DNA from: Flavobacteriales bacterium
GTDB taxonomy: Bacteria > Bacteroidota > Bacteroidia > Flavobacteriales_F > PHOS-HE28
NCBI GenBank assembly: GCA_016717305.1
Contig: JADKFY010000002.1
Span: 62,001-126,000, forward strand
DNA: 64,000 nt
Reading direction: 5' to 3'
This document shows, in pieces, positions 32,648 to 41,611 of the stretch (positions within the stretch are counted from its first letter, which is position 1; each line of letters opens with the position of its first letter). Made by a program: the position numbers and the translations under genes. A model generated the notes under the pieces. It ran no database searches and was not told where the DNA came from. It was given only the letters and a program-made list of their open reading frames with translations.

Positions 32648-34756
32648 ATGGCCAAAAGGGACCTAGCATATACGCGGAACATCGGCATCATGGCGCACAT
32701 CGATGCCGGGAAGACGACGACTTCCGAGCGCATCCTTTACTACACCGGCCTTGTGCATAAGATCGGTGAGGTGCATGACGGTGCTGCTACCATGGATTGG
32801 ATGGCGCAGGAGCAGGAACGTGGTATCACCATTACATCCGCTGCTACGACAACAAGCTGGAAATACCGCGACAATACCTACAAGATCAATTTGATCGATA
32901 CACCAGGCCACGTGGATTTCACCGTTGAGGTGGAGCGCAGCCTGCGCGTATTGGACGGTGCCGTTGCATTGTTCTGCGCTGTTGGTGGAGTAGAACCACA
33001 GAGTGAAACCGTATGGCGCCAAGCGAACAAGTATAAAGTACCTCGTATCGGCTTCGTGAACAAGATGGACCGCAGTGGTGCAGACTTCTTCAACGTTGTG
33101 AAGCAGATCCGTGAGCGTCTAGGTGCGAACCCGGTGCCGTTGCAAGTTCCCATCGGTGCAGAAGCCGATTTCAAAGGTGTTGTCGATCTGATCAACAACC
33201 GCGGCATGGTATGGAACGAAGAGGACCAAGGCATGACTTGGAACGAAGTTCCAATTCCCGAAGACTTGAAGGAGACCGTAAAGGAGTGGCGCGACAAGCT
33301 TATCGAAGCGGTTGCTGAGAGCGACGATAAGTTGATGGAGAAGTATTTCTCCGATCCAGATAGTTTGACTGAAGAAGAAGTGATGGCTGCGATCCGTAAA
33401 AGCGCGATCAACATGAGCATCACGCCTATCCTTTGCGGCAGCGCCTTTAAGAACAAGGGTGTGCAGACCATGTTGGATGCGGTCATGGCTTACTTGCCAA
33501 GTCCAATGGACATCGAGTCGGTTACCGGTATCGATCCACGCACGGACCTTGAGATCCAACGTCATCCGGATCCAGACGAACCTTTCGCCGGGTTGGCATT
33601 CAAGATCGCAACGGACCCATTCGTTGGCCGTTTGGCATTCTTTCGTGCATACAGCGGTGTATTGAACGCTGGTAGCTACGTGTTGAATACCCGGAGCGAT
33701 AAGAAGGAGCGCATAAGCCGCATCTTCCAAATGCACTCAAACAAGCAGAATGCTGTGGATCAGATCGCAGCTGGTGATATTGGTGCTGCAGTAGGCTTCA
33801 AGGACATCCGCACCGGTGATACCCTTTGCGCTGAAGATCATCCGATCATTCTGGAGAGCATGAGCTTCCCAGAGCCGGTGATCGGTATTGCGGTTGAGCC
33901 TAAGACCCAAGCGGATCTGGACAAGATGGGTGCAGCCTTGGCCAAATTGGCGGAGGAGGATCCGACCTTCAAAGTGCACACCGACGAAGATACCGGCCAA
34001 ACCGTTATCAGTGGAATGGGCGAGCTTCACTTGGAGATCTTGGTGGATCGCATGAAGCGCGAATTCAAAGTGGAATGCAATCAAGGCGCTCCTCAGGTGA
34101 AGTACAAAGAGGCGATCTCTGGTACCATCGAACACCGTGAGCTGTACAAGAAGCAAACGGGTGGTCGTGGTAAATTCGCTGACATCCATGTGCGCATTGA
34201 GCCACAGACCGATCCTGAGAAGACCGGCTTGGAGTTCATTGACGAGATCAAAGGTGGGTCCATTCCGAAGGAATTCATCGGACCTGTTCAAAAGGGTTTC
34301 GAAGGTTCCCTGAAGAACGGTGTGCTTGCAGGCTATCCAATGGAAAGTCTCAAAGTAACCCTCTACGACGGTTCGTTCCACAACGTCGATTCCGATGCAT
34401 TGAGCTTCGAGATCTGTGCGAAGTCGGCGTTCCGTACAGCTATCCCGAAGTGTAAACCGGTATTGCTCGAGCCGATCATGAAGATCGAGGTGATCACACC
34501 GGAAGAGAACATGGGTGATATCGTTGGTGACCTTAACCGTCGCCGTGGTACCATCGTTGGCATGGAAGACCGTTCCGGTGCCAAAGCGATCAAAGGCACA
34601 GTGCCGTTGAGCGAAATGTTCGGTTACGTTACCTCGTTGCGTACGCTCTCCAGCGGCCGCGCGAGCAGTACCATGGAATTCAGTCATTACGTACCTGCAC
34701 CGAACAACGTGACCGAAGCCGTTCTGGCCAAGGTGCGCGGTAAGGTTTCAGCATAA
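32648..34756 (+). CDS. fusA: Elongation factor G
   Basis: Translocation GTPase, 702 residues. G-domain motifs: AHIDAGKTTTSERIL (G1), ERGITITSAA (G2), DTPGHVDFT (G3), NKMD (G4) and CGSAF (G5); domains II-V follow with the usual SGMGELHLE and GGRGKFADIHVR. The target sites of fusidic acid cannot be judged further. No tuf gene follows, unlike in Escherichia coli. Confidence 0.98.
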   Translation: MAKRDLAYTRNIGIMAHIDAGKTTTSERILYYTGLVHKIGEVHDGAATMDWMAQEQERGITITSAATTTSWKYRDNTYKINLIDTPGHVDFTVEVERSLRVLDGAVALFCAVGGVEPQSETVWRQANKYKVPRIGFVNKMDRSGADFFNVVKQIRERLGANPVPLQVPIGAEADFKGVVDLINNRGMVWNEEDQGMTWNEVPIPEDLKETVKEWRDKLIEAVAESDDKLMEKYFSDPDSLTEEEVMAAIRKSAINMSITPILCGSAFKNKGVQTMLDAVMAYLPSPMDIESVTGIDPRTDLEIQRHPDPDEPFAGLAFKIATDPFVGRLAFFRAYSGVLNAGSYVLNTRSDKKERISRIFQMHSNKQNAVDQIAAGDIGAAVGFKDIRTGDTLCAEDHPIILESMSFPEPVIGIAVEPKTQADLDKMGAALAKLAEEDPTFKVHTDEDTGQTVISGMGELHLEILVDRMKREFKVECNQGAPQVKYKEAISGTIEHRELYKKQTGGRGKFADIHVRIEPQTDPEKTGLEFIDEIKGGSIPKEFIGPVQKGFEGSLKNGVLAGYPMESLKVTLYDGSFHNVDSDALSFEICAKSAFRTAIPKCKPVLLEPIMKIEVITPEENMGDIVGDLNRRRGTIVGMEDRSGAKAIKGTVPLSEMFGYVTSLRTLSSGRASSTMEFSHYVPAPNNVTEAVLAKVRGKVSA

Positions 34757-34771
34757 CCCGCAACAAAAGCG

Positions 34772-35077
34772 ATGACCCAAAAGATAAGGATCAAGCTGCG
34801 GTCTTACGATCACAACCTCGTCGACAAGAGCGCCGAGAAGATCGTGAAGACGGTGAAGAGCACAGGCGCTGTGGTCAGTGGACCTATTCCATTGCCTACG
34901 CACAAGCGCATGTTCACAGTGCTCCGCTCGCCGCACGTCAACAAGAAGGCGCGCGAGCAGTTCCAACTGTGCAGTTACAAGCGCATGATGGACATCTATA
35001 GCTCGTCTTCCAAGACGATCGATGCCCTGATGAAGCTGGAACTCCCCAGCGGCGTGGATGTGGAGATCAAGGTCTGA
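34772..35077 (+). CDS. rpsJ: Ribosomal protein uS10
   Basis: 101 residues. Small 30S head protein, which also acts as NusE in transcription antitermination. Begins MTQKIRIKLRSYDHNLVD and holds PLPTHKRMFTVLRSPHVNKK. First gene of the S10 section; it follows fusA by 15 bases. Confidence 0.98.
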   Translation: MTQKIRIKLRSYDHNLVDKSAEKIVKTVKSTGAVVSGPIPLPTHKRMFTVLRSPHVNKKAREQFQLCSYKRMMDIYSSSSKTIDALMKLELPSGVDVEIKV

Positions 35078-35096
35078 CGCATAACACGACACAGCA

Positions 35097-35714
35097 ATGA
35101 GCGGATTGATCGGAAAAAAGATCGGGATGACGAGCCTGTTCGATGCGGAAGGGAGCCTTGTGGCTTGCACCGTGATCGAGGCTACTCCCAACGTGGTCAG
35201 CCACGTGAAGACGGTGGAGAAGGACGGCTACAAGGCCGTACAACTTTCCCATGGTGAGCGTCGCGAAAAGAATACACCTGCAGCGGCCATGGGCCACTTC
35301 AAGAAGGCCGGCACCACACCAAAAGTGAATTCGCACGAGTTCAAGGAGTTCGAAGAAGAACTCGCTTTGGGTAGTGAAATTGCTGTTGATCTTTTTGAGG
35401 AAGGTGGTTTCGTAACCGTTACCGGCCACAGCAAGGGAAAAGGTTTCCAAGGTGTTGTGAAGCGCCACGGATTCAGCGGCGTCGGTGAAGCCACGCACGG
35501 TCAACATGATCGTAGTCGCGCACCTGGATCATTGGGCGGATCCTCCTATCCAGCGCGCGTCTTCAAGGGCATGCGGATGGCAGGCCGGACCGGCGGTAAC
35601 AAAGTGTCCACGGAGAACCTTCGGGTGGTTAAAGTGGATAAGGAAAAGAACCTCATTCTGTTGAAAGGGACCGTACCCGGTGCCAAAGGCAGTTTAGTGA
35701 TCATCTGGAAGTAA
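35097..35714 (+). CDS. rplC: Ribosomal protein uL3
   Basis: 205 residues. Early-assembly 50S protein whose finger reaches the peptidyl-transferase centre. Segments: LIGKKIGMTSLFDAEG, the finger KGKGFQGVVKRHGFSG with the downstream HGQHDRSRAPGSLG, and MAGRTGGNKVSTENL. Confidence 0.98.
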   Translation: MSGLIGKKIGMTSLFDAEGSLVACTVIEATPNVVSHVKTVEKDGYKAVQLSHGERREKNTPAAAMGHFKKAGTTPKVNSHEFKEFEEELALGSEIAVDLFEEGGFVTVTGHSKGKGFQGVVKRHGFSGVGEATHGQHDRSRAPGSLGGSSYPARVFKGMRMAGRTGGNKVSTENLRVVKVDKEKNLILLKGTVPGAKGSLVIIWK

Positions 35715-35715
35715 A

Positions 35716-36345
35716 ATGGAACTCGATATCCACAGCAAGGACGGCAAGTCCACCGGCAAGAAGGCCAAGTTGAACGACGCGGTCTTCGCGATCGAGCCGA
35801 ACGACCACGCCATTTGGTTGGACGTGAAGCAACACTTGGCCAATAGGCGCCAGGGTACTTCCAAGACCTTGGAGAAAAGCGAATTGAGCGGCAGTACCAA
35901 GAAGCTTCATCGCCAAAAGGGAACCGGCGGTTCTCGTAAGGGTTCGATCAAGAGTCCATTGTTCAAAGGTGGAGCACGCGTATTCGGCCCCAAGCCACGC
36001 GACTACCATTTCAAGTTGAACAAGAAGGTAAAGGATCTGGCCCGTCGTAGTGCCTTGACCTATAAAGTGAAGGACGGTAGTGTGAAGGTGATCGATGGGT
36101 TGGCCATGAAGACACCGAAAACCAGCGAATTCGCGGCATTCTTGAAGGCTTTTGAATTGGGCAGCCGTAAGAGCCTTGTGGTTGTACCAAGCAAGGACAC
36201 CAACATCGTGCTGAGTGCTCGCAACTTGCAAGGTGCGCGAGTTGTTGTGGCCAATGAGCTCAACACCTATGACATCATGAACGCCAATGGCCTGTTGATC
36301 ATGCAGGAAGCTATCGCGCCATTGGAAACCATCCTCAGCAAGTAA
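35716..36345 (+). CDS. rplD: Ribosomal protein uL4
   Basis: 209 residues. 50S protein lining the exit tunnel. The tunnel loop HRQKGTGGSRKGSIKSPLFK and the following GARVFGPKPRDY are present. Starts two bases after rplC. In Escherichia coli L4 represses its own operon; whether it does here cannot be seen. Confidence 0.98.
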   Translation: MELDIHSKDGKSTGKKAKLNDAVFAIEPNDHAIWLDVKQHLANRRQGTSKTLEKSELSGSTKKLHRQKGTGGSRKGSIKSPLFKGGARVFGPKPRDYHFKLNKKVKDLARRSALTYKVKDGSVKVIDGLAMKTPKTSEFAAFLKAFELGSRKSLVVVPSKDTNIVLSARNLQGARVVVANELNTYDIMNANGLLIMQEAIAPLETILSK

Positions 36346-36348
36346 GCC

Positions 36349-36642
36349 ATGAGCCAGATCATCATCCGTCCCATCGTCACTGAGAAGATGACCGCCCAAG
36401 GCGAGAAGGAGAACCGCTACGGATTCGTGGTGGCCAAGACCAGCAACAAAGTGCAGATCAAGCAGGCTGTTGAGAAGGAATACAATGTCACGGTGACTGG
36501 TGTTCGCACCATGATCTGCCGTGGTAAGGACCGCACACGTTACACCAAGAGCGTCATTCTGAAGGGTCGCACGCAGAGCTACAAGAAAGCGATCGTGTCC
36601 TTGAAGAGCGGCGAGACGATCGATCTATACACCAGCATCTGA
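36349..36642 (+). CDS. rplW: Ribosomal protein uL23
   Basis: 97 residues. 50S protein at the tunnel exit, docking site for trigger factor and SRP. Segments IIRPIVTEKMT, YGFVVAKTSNKVQIKQAVE and VTVTGVRTMICRGK match the family. Three bases after rplD. Confidence 0.97.
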   Translation: MSQIIIRPIVTEKMTAQGEKENRYGFVVAKTSNKVQIKQAVEKEYNVTVTGVRTMICRGKDRTRYTKSVILKGRTQSYKKAIVSLKSGETIDLYTSI

Positions 36643-36661
36643 CCCGTAAGGATCCAGAACA

Positions 36662-37501
36662 ATGGGAATACGTAAACTGAACCCGGTCACCCCCGGCACC
36701 CGTCACAAGGTGATCACAGACTTCGAAGGCGTTACCACACGCATTCCTGAGAAGTCATTGACCAGCGGCACCGTGAAGAGCGGTGGTCGTAACCACACCG
36801 GAAAAATGACCATGCGCTACATTGGCGGTGGTCACAAGCAACGGTACCGCATCATCGATATGAAGCGGAACAAGCATGGGATCCCCGCTATTGTGAAAAC
36901 GATCGAGTACGATCCAAATCGCACGGCACGCATCGCATTGTTGTTCTATGCTGATGGCGAAAAGCGGTATATGCTCGCTCCAAATGGTCTCAAGGTTGGC
37001 CAAGAGGTAATGAGCGGGTTGAACGGCGTTCCTCCTGAGGTGGGCAACACGCTTCCGTTGAGCGAGATCCCATTGGGTACGATCGTCCACAACATCGAAT
37101 TGAAGCCCGGTCAAGGAGGCATCATCGCACGTAGTGCCGGCACGTTTGCTCAACTGAGTGCCCGTGAAGGCAAGTACGCGACATTGAAAATGCCAAGTGG
37201 CGAGGTCCGTATGGTACTTGTTACCTGCTTGGCAACTGTGGGTACCGTTAGCAATGGCGAACACATGCTGCAGAAGAGCGGCAAGGCAGGTCGTAGCCGC
37301 TGGCAGGGCCGTCGTCCACGGACCCGTCCTGTTGCCATGAACCCTGTTGATCACCCGATGGGTGGTGGCGAGGGTCGTGCTTCCGGCGGACATCCACGCA
37401 GCCGCAAAGGATTGTTGGCCAAGGGCAAGAAGACCCGGAAGCCGAAGAATACGTCGAACAATTTCATCATTGAACGCATCAACGCCAAGAAGGGCGCCTA
37501 G
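36662..37501 (+). CDS. rplB: Ribosomal protein uL2
   Basis: 279 residues. Large-subunit protein needed for subunit joining and the peptidyl-transferase centre. Contains GRNHTGKMTMRYIGGGHKQR, the conserved MNPVDHPMGGGEGRASGG with its essential His, and a basic C-terminus. Confidence 0.98.
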   Translation: MGIRKLNPVTPGTRHKVITDFEGVTTRIPEKSLTSGTVKSGGRNHTGKMTMRYIGGGHKQRYRIIDMKRNKHGIPAIVKTIEYDPNRTARIALLFYADGEKRYMLAPNGLKVGQEVMSGLNGVPPEVGNTLPLSEIPLGTIVHNIELKPGQGGIIARSAGTFAQLSAREGKYATLKMPSGEVRMVLVTCLATVGTVSNGEHMLQKSGKAGRSRWQGRRPRTRPVAMNPVDHPMGGGEGRASGGHPRSRKGLLAKGKKTRKPKNTSNNFIIERINAKKGA

Positions 37502-37514
37502 AATTGGATAGATC

Positions 37515-37784
37515 ATGAGCCGTTCACTCAAGAAACCACCGTTCATTCACTACAAGCTCAATCAGCGTGTAGGCGAAGCCCAAACATCGGGCAAGAAGAA
37601 CGTCATCAAGACCTGGTCACGTGCCAGTACCATCAGCCCTGATTTCGTGGGGTTGACCATCGCGGTACACAACGGGAACAAGTTCATTCCCGTGTATGTA
37701 ACGGAGAACATGGTAGGACATAAGTTGGGTGAATTCGCCCCGACCCGCACCTACCGCGGCCATTCCGGTAACAAGAAGAACTAA
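37515..37784 (+). CDS. rpsS: Ribosomal protein uS19
   Basis: 89 residues. 30S head protein near the A site. MSRSLKKPPFIHYKL, SRASTISPDFVGLTIAVHNG and the end LGEFAPTRTYRGHSG are typical. Confidence 0.98.
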   Translation: MSRSLKKPPFIHYKLNQRVGEAQTSGKKNVIKTWSRASTISPDFVGLTIAVHNGNKFIPVYVTENMVGHKLGEFAPTRTYRGHSGNKKN

Positions 37785-37792
37785 GGAGCACC

Positions 37793-38197
37793 ATGGGAGC
37801 CCGAAAGAAAATAAGTGCGGAAAAACGCAAGGAGGCCATGAAGACCGTGGCCATTGCGCACCTTCGCAATGTACCAAGCAGCCCACGTCGCATGCGGCAA
37901 GTGGCCGATCTGATCCGTGGAGTGGAAGTGGACAAAGCGTTGGGTATCCTTCGCTTCAGTACCCGCCACAGCAGTCGAGATCTGGAGAAGCTGCTCATTA
38001 GCGCGATCTCCAACTGGCAAGCAAAGAACGACGGGGCACGTGCCGATGAGGCAGGTCTTGTTGTGAAGAGCATTCAAGTGAACGAGGCGCGTGGCTTGAA
38101 GCGAATGTTGCCAGCACCACAAGGTCGTGCATACCGCATGAAAAAGCGGAGCAACCACGTGAGCTTGATCGTTGAACCCGTAAACCAGGAAGCATAG
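37793..38197 (+). CDS. rplV: Ribosomal protein uL22
   Basis: 134 residues. Tunnel-wall protein of the 50S subunit. Core VPSSPRRMRQVADLIRG and the beta hairpin MLPAPQGRAYRMKKRSNHVS, whose tip reaches the tunnel and is a macrolide-resistance site in other species. The N-terminus has a short basic extension (MGARKKISAEKRKE). Confidence 0.97.
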   Translation: MGARKKISAEKRKEAMKTVAIAHLRNVPSSPRRMRQVADLIRGVEVDKALGILRFSTRHSSRDLEKLLISAISNWQAKNDGARADEAGLVVKSIQVNEARGLKRMLPAPQGRAYRMKKRSNHVSLIVEPVNQEA

Positions 38198-38201
38198 GAC
38201 C

Positions 38202-39032
38202 ATGGGACAGAAAGCACATCCGATAGGCCAACGCCTGGGATACATCAAGGGCTGGGACAGCAATTGGTACGGTGGAAAGGACTACGCTGAGAAATTGGTG
38301 GAGGACGAAAAGATCCGCGAGTACTTGATGGCCCGTTTGAAGAAAGCGAGCGTATCGAAGATCGTGATCGAGCGCACGTTGAAGCTGGTAACCGTGACCA
38401 TCAACACTGCCCGTCCCGGTGTGATCATCGGTAAAGGCGGAACCGAAGTTGACAAGTTGCGCGAGGAGTTGAAGAAGCTCACGGGCAAGGATGTCCAGAT
38501 CAACATTTTCGAGATCAAGCGCCCCGAATTGGACGCGCGTTTGGTAGGTGATAGCATTGCTCGCCAGTTGGAAGGTCGTATCAGCTTCCGCCGCGCCATG
38601 AAGATGGCCGTTGCAAGCACGATGCGCATGGGTGCTGAAGGGATCAAACTGCAAGTATCCGGTCGTTTGAACGGAGCGGAGATCGCACGTACGGAGAAGT
38701 ACCGTGACGGTCGTGTGCCCTTGCACACCCTGCGTGCCGATATCGACTTCGCGATCACCGAAGCGCACACCAAAATGGGGCGTATCGGAGTGAAGTGCTG
38801 GATCATGCGCGGCGAAGTGTATGGTAAGAAGGACCTGAGCCCGAACCAAGGCCAAACCAAAGGTGGGCCAGCTGGCCCGCGCATGGGAGGTGATCGTCCT
38901 GATCGTCGCGGCGGAGATCGTCGTGGACCGGGAGGTGATCGTCGTCCAGGAGGTGACCGTCGCCCAGGAGGAGGAGGAGACCGTAGAGGCCCGGCCGCAG
39001 GTGGTCGTGCTGGAAATAACCGTAATAGCTAA
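38202..39032 (+). CDS. rpsC: Ribosomal protein uS3 with Arg/Gly repeat tail
   Basis: 276 residues. 30S protein at the mRNA entry site. The N-terminal KH domain (VIIGKGGTEVDKLREEL) and C-terminal domain (GRLNGAEIARTEKYRDGRVP, GVKCWIMRGEVYG) are normal. From about residue 228 a 49-residue tail of repeated GDRR/PGGD units rich in Arg and Gly is added, encoded by tandem short repeats at about 38885-39005. Tails of this sort can bind RNA; the role here is unknown. Confidence 0.97.
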   Translation: MGQKAHPIGQRLGYIKGWDSNWYGGKDYAEKLVEDEKIREYLMARLKKASVSKIVIERTLKLVTVTINTARPGVIIGKGGTEVDKLREELKKLTGKDVQINIFEIKRPELDARLVGDSIARQLEGRISFRRAMKMAVASTMRMGAEGIKLQVSGRLNGAEIARTEKYRDGRVPLHTLRADIDFAITEAHTKMGRIGVKCWIMRGEVYGKKDLSPNQGQTKGGPAGPRMGGDRPDRRGGDRRGPGGDRRPGGDRRPGGGGDRRGPAAGGRAGNNRNS

Positions 39033-39037
39033 GATCG

Positions 39038-39460
39038 ATGTTGCAACCGAAGCGCAGTAGGCGCCGCAATATGCACAAGGGCCGTATGAAGGGCGAGGCC
39101 CAACGCGGACACCGTGTTGCCCTTGGATCCTTCGGACTGAAGGGTATGGAGAGTGTTTGGCTCACCGGCCGTCAGATCGAATCCGCTCGTGTGGCATTGA
39201 CCCGTTACATGAAACGTCAAGGTCAAGTGTGGATCAAGGTGTTTCCTGATAAACCTGTTACCAGCAAACCTGCAGAGGTTCGTATGGGAAAAGGCAAAGG
39301 GTCCTTGGACCATTGGGTTGCGGTTTGTCACGCCGGCCGCATCATCTTCGCGATCGATGGTGTACCAATGGAAACAGCCAAGGAAGCTCTGCGATTGGCT
39401 GCTGCAAAGTTGCCTATCCCTACCAAGTTCGTGGTACGTGAAGATTATGACGGCCAATAA
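39038..39460 (+). CDS. rplP: Ribosomal protein uL16
   Basis: 140 residues. 50S protein that helps place A- and P-site tRNAs. Contains MLQPKRSRRRNMHKGRMKG, the RMGKGKGSLDHWVA loop and the C-terminal LPIPTKFV. Confidence 0.98.
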   Translation: MLQPKRSRRRNMHKGRMKGEAQRGHRVALGSFGLKGMESVWLTGRQIESARVALTRYMKRQGQVWIKVFPDKPVTSKPAEVRMGKGKGSLDHWVAVCHAGRIIFAIDGVPMETAKEALRLAAAKLPIPTKFVVREDYDGQ

Positions 39461-39469
39461 GAGCCAGCC

Positions 39470-39682
39470 ATGAAAAAGAAAGGAACAGAATTGAAGGACC
39501 TTACGGTCGCCGAATTGCAAGACAAGCTGCAAGACGAACGCTCTGGTTTGACGAAGCTTCGCTTCGCCCACACTGTGAGCCCCGTTGAAAGTCCGGTGCA
39601 ACTGCGCACCAAACGCAAAGAGGTTGCGCGGATCCTCACCGAAATGCGCAAGCGCGAGATCGCCAATACCCAAAGCAAATGA
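39470..39682 (+). CDS. rpmC: Ribosomal protein uL29
   Basis: 70 residues. Two-helix 50S protein at the tunnel exit. LKDLTVAELQDKLQDERSGL and the end RKEVARILTEMRKREI are typical. It overlaps rpsQ by four bases (ATGA). Confidence 0.96.
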   Translation: MKKKGTELKDLTVAELQDKLQDERSGLTKLRFAHTVSPVESPVQLRTKRKEVARILTEMRKREIANTQSK

Positions 39683-39966
39683 GCACTACATCTACCACCG
39701 AGAACGGCGCCGTTGAGCGCAACCTCCGCAAGGAGCGTGTCGGGATCGTCACCAGCGACAAGATGAACAAGAGCGTGGTGGTCACCGTGGAGCGTCGCGT
39801 GATGCACCCCAAATACGGGAAGTTCGTTAAGCTTTCGAGCACCTTCATGGCGCACGATGAGAAGGACGAGGCCCATGTAGGGGACACCGTGCGCATCAGC
39901 GAAACACGCCCCATCAGCAAGCAGAAACGCTGGCGCTTGGTGGAGGTCATCGAACGAGCCAAGTAA
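39679..39966 (+). CDS. rpsQ: Ribosomal protein uS17
   Basis: 95 residues. 16S rRNA-binding OB-fold protein. NLRKERVGIVTSDKMNKSVV, RRVMHPKYGKFV and RISETRPISKQKRWRLVEV fit the family. The first dozen residues (Ser/Thr-rich) are an extension. Start overlaps rpmC. Confidence 0.97.
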   Translation: MSTTSTTENGAVERNLRKERVGIVTSDKMNKSVVVTVERRVMHPKYGKFVKLSSTFMAHDEKDEAHVGDTVRISETRPISKQKRWRLVEVIERAK

Positions 39967-39980
39967 TTCCGAACTGAGCA

Positions 39981-40349
39981 ATGATCCAACAGGAATCCAG
40001 GCTGAATGTGGCCGACAACAGTGGAGCGCGTGAAGTGCTTTGCATCCGTGTGCTCGGTGGCACTGCCCGCCGCTACGCCCGTATCGGTGATACGATCGTG
40101 GTGAGCATCAAACAGGCACTACCGAACGGTGGCACCAAGAAAGGCACCGTGCACAAAGCGGTGGTGGTGCGCACCAAAAAAGAGACCCGTCGTAAGGACG
40201 GCAGCTACATCCGTTTCGATGATAACGCGGTTGTACTGCTTGATGCAGCGGGGGAAATGAAGGGAACTCGCATCTTCGGCCCTGTTGCCAAGGAGCTCCG
40301 CGAGAAGAAGTTCATGAAGATCATCTCACTGGCCCCGGAAGTGCTCTAG
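39981..40349 (+). CDS. rplN: Ribosomal protein uL14
   Basis: 122 residues. Inter-subunit bridge protein of the 50S subunit. MIQQESRLNVADNSGAREVL and ELREKKFMKIISLAPEVL are near-invariant. Confidence 0.98.
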   Translation: MIQQESRLNVADNSGAREVLCIRVLGGTARRYARIGDTIVVSIKQALPNGGTKKGTVHKAVVVRTKKETRRKDGSYIRFDDNAVVLLDAAGEMKGTRIFGPVAKELREKKFMKIISLAPEVL

Positions 40350-40388
40350 GACCCAAAAGAAAGGACAGTGCGTGCGCCGTCCAAGACA

Positions 40389-40712
40389 ATGCAAAAGAAG
40401 ACACACATCAAGAAAGGCGACCTGGTCAAGGTTCTGTCCGGTGTTGAGCGGTCCAAACAGGGGCGCGTGCTGGAAGTGGATCGCGACCGCATGGTGGCCA
40501 TCATCGAAGGCCTCAAGTTGAACAAGAAGCACAGCAAGCCCACCACTGCTAATCCGCAAGGAGGGATAGTGGACAAGGAAGGGCCGATCCATCTGAGCAA
40601 CCTTATGTTGATCGATGCGAAGACCGGAAAGCCGGGCCGTGTTGGACGCAAGGCCAACAAGGAAGGTGAGCTGGAGCGTTATGTGAAGACCAAGAAAACG
40701 GCAGCCAAGTAA
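40389..40712 (+). CDS. rplX: Ribosomal protein uL24
   Basis: 107 residues from the ATG at 40389 (MQKKTHIKKGD); a GTG at 40368 would add seven residues. Assembly-initiating 50S protein with the KOW motif KKGDLVKVLSGVERSKQGRV and HLSNLMLIDAKTGKPGRV. Confidence 0.97.
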   Translation: MQKKTHIKKGDLVKVLSGVERSKQGRVLEVDRDRMVAIIEGLKLNKKHSKPTTANPQGGIVDKEGPIHLSNLMLIDAKTGKPGRVGRKANKEGELERYVKTKKTAAK

Positions 40713-40720
40713 TCAAGACC

Positions 40721-41281
40721 ATGAGCTACCAACCAAGGCTTCGTGCCAAATACAAGGATGAGGTGAAACCCCAGCTCCAAAAGGAGTTCGGATACACCAG
40801 CAGCATGCAGGTGCCTCGTCTCATGAAGATCGCGTTGAACCAAGGACTTGGGTCCGCGGTTGGCGACAAGAAGATCGTGGAGAACGCGATCACGGAAATG
40901 AGCAGCATCGCTGGACAAAAGGCGGTGCAGACGATCTCTCGCAAGGACATCAGCAATTTCAAATTGCGGAAGGGCATGCCTATCGGTGCCCGTGTTACCC
41001 TGCGCGGCGACCGTATGTTCGAATTCCTGGACCGGTTGATCGCGGTGAGCCTGCCCCGTACCCGTGACTTCCGTGGAGTTCCTGCCAAAGGTTTCGATGG
41101 TCGTGGCAACTTCACCATGGGTGTTAAGGAGCAGATCATCTTCCCCGAGATCGACATCGATCAAGTGAGCAAGATCCAAGGCATGGACATCACTTTTGTG
41201 ACCAGTGCTAAAACGGATGAGGAGGCGAAGGCATTGTTGACCGCCTTTGGATTTCCATTCTCAGATAAGGACAAGAAATAA
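40721..41281 (+). CDS. rplE: Ribosomal protein uL5
   Basis: 186 residues. Binds 5S rRNA and contacts the P-site tRNA. QVPRLMKIALNQGLG, FKLRKGMPIGARVTLRGDRM and IFPEIDIDQVSKIQGMDIT are typical. Confidence 0.98.
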   Translation: MSYQPRLRAKYKDEVKPQLQKEFGYTSSMQVPRLMKIALNQGLGSAVGDKKIVENAITEMSSIAGQKAVQTISRKDISNFKLRKGMPIGARVTLRGDRMFEFLDRLIAVSLPRTRDFRGVPAKGFDGRGNFTMGVKEQIIFPEIDIDQVSKIQGMDITFVTSAKTDEEAKALLTAFGFPFSDKDKK

Positions 41282-41298
41282 TACAAGACCGAACGACC

Positions 41299-41568
41299 AT
41301 GGCCAAGGAATCAATGAAAGCCCGTGAGCGCAAGCGCGCCAAGATGGTGGAGAAGTTTGCCGCCAAGCGTGCCAAGCTGAAAGCAGCCGGTGATTGGGAA
41401 GGCTTGCAGAAGCTTCCAGCGAATAGCAGCCGAGTGCGCATGCACAACCGTTGCCAACTGACTGGACGTCCACGTGGGTACATGCGCATTTTCGGGATCT
41501 CCCGTAACGTGTTCCGCAACATGGCGCTTGAGGGAAAGATCCCGGGTGTAACAAAAGGTACTTGGTAA
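41299..41568 (+). CDS. rpsN: Ribosomal protein uS14, zinc-free form
   Basis: 89 residues, the long form. MAKESMKARERKRAKMVEKF at the start and RCQLTGRPRGYMRIFGISRN at the end. Only one Cys is present, so it is the C- type that does not bind zinc. A member of the hairpin family described at 41574 follows. Confidence 0.97.
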   Translation: MAKESMKARERKRAKMVEKFAAKRAKLKAAGDWEGLQKLPANSSRVRMHNRCQLTGRPRGYMRIFGISRNVFRNMALEGKIPGVTKGTW

Positions 41569-41573
41569 GAAAC

Positions 41574-41599
41574 GTAAGGGCGCGAAATTTCCCGCTCCA
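41574..41599 (+). repeat. Intercistronic hairpin repeat, copy 1 (rpsN-rpsH)
   Basis: Begins GTAAGGGCGCG and folds with TTTCCCGCTCC into a stem of about ten pairs with one C-C mismatch. It lies five bases after the rpsN stop. Same family as those at 47112, 47574, 49369 and 54913. Confidence 0.6.
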
Positions 41600-41611
41600 A
41601 CAAGAAAAGAA

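Noticed and set aside
33737..34687. Minus-strand frame of 316 codons inside fusA
   Set aside because: Shadow of the strongly coding EF-G gene.
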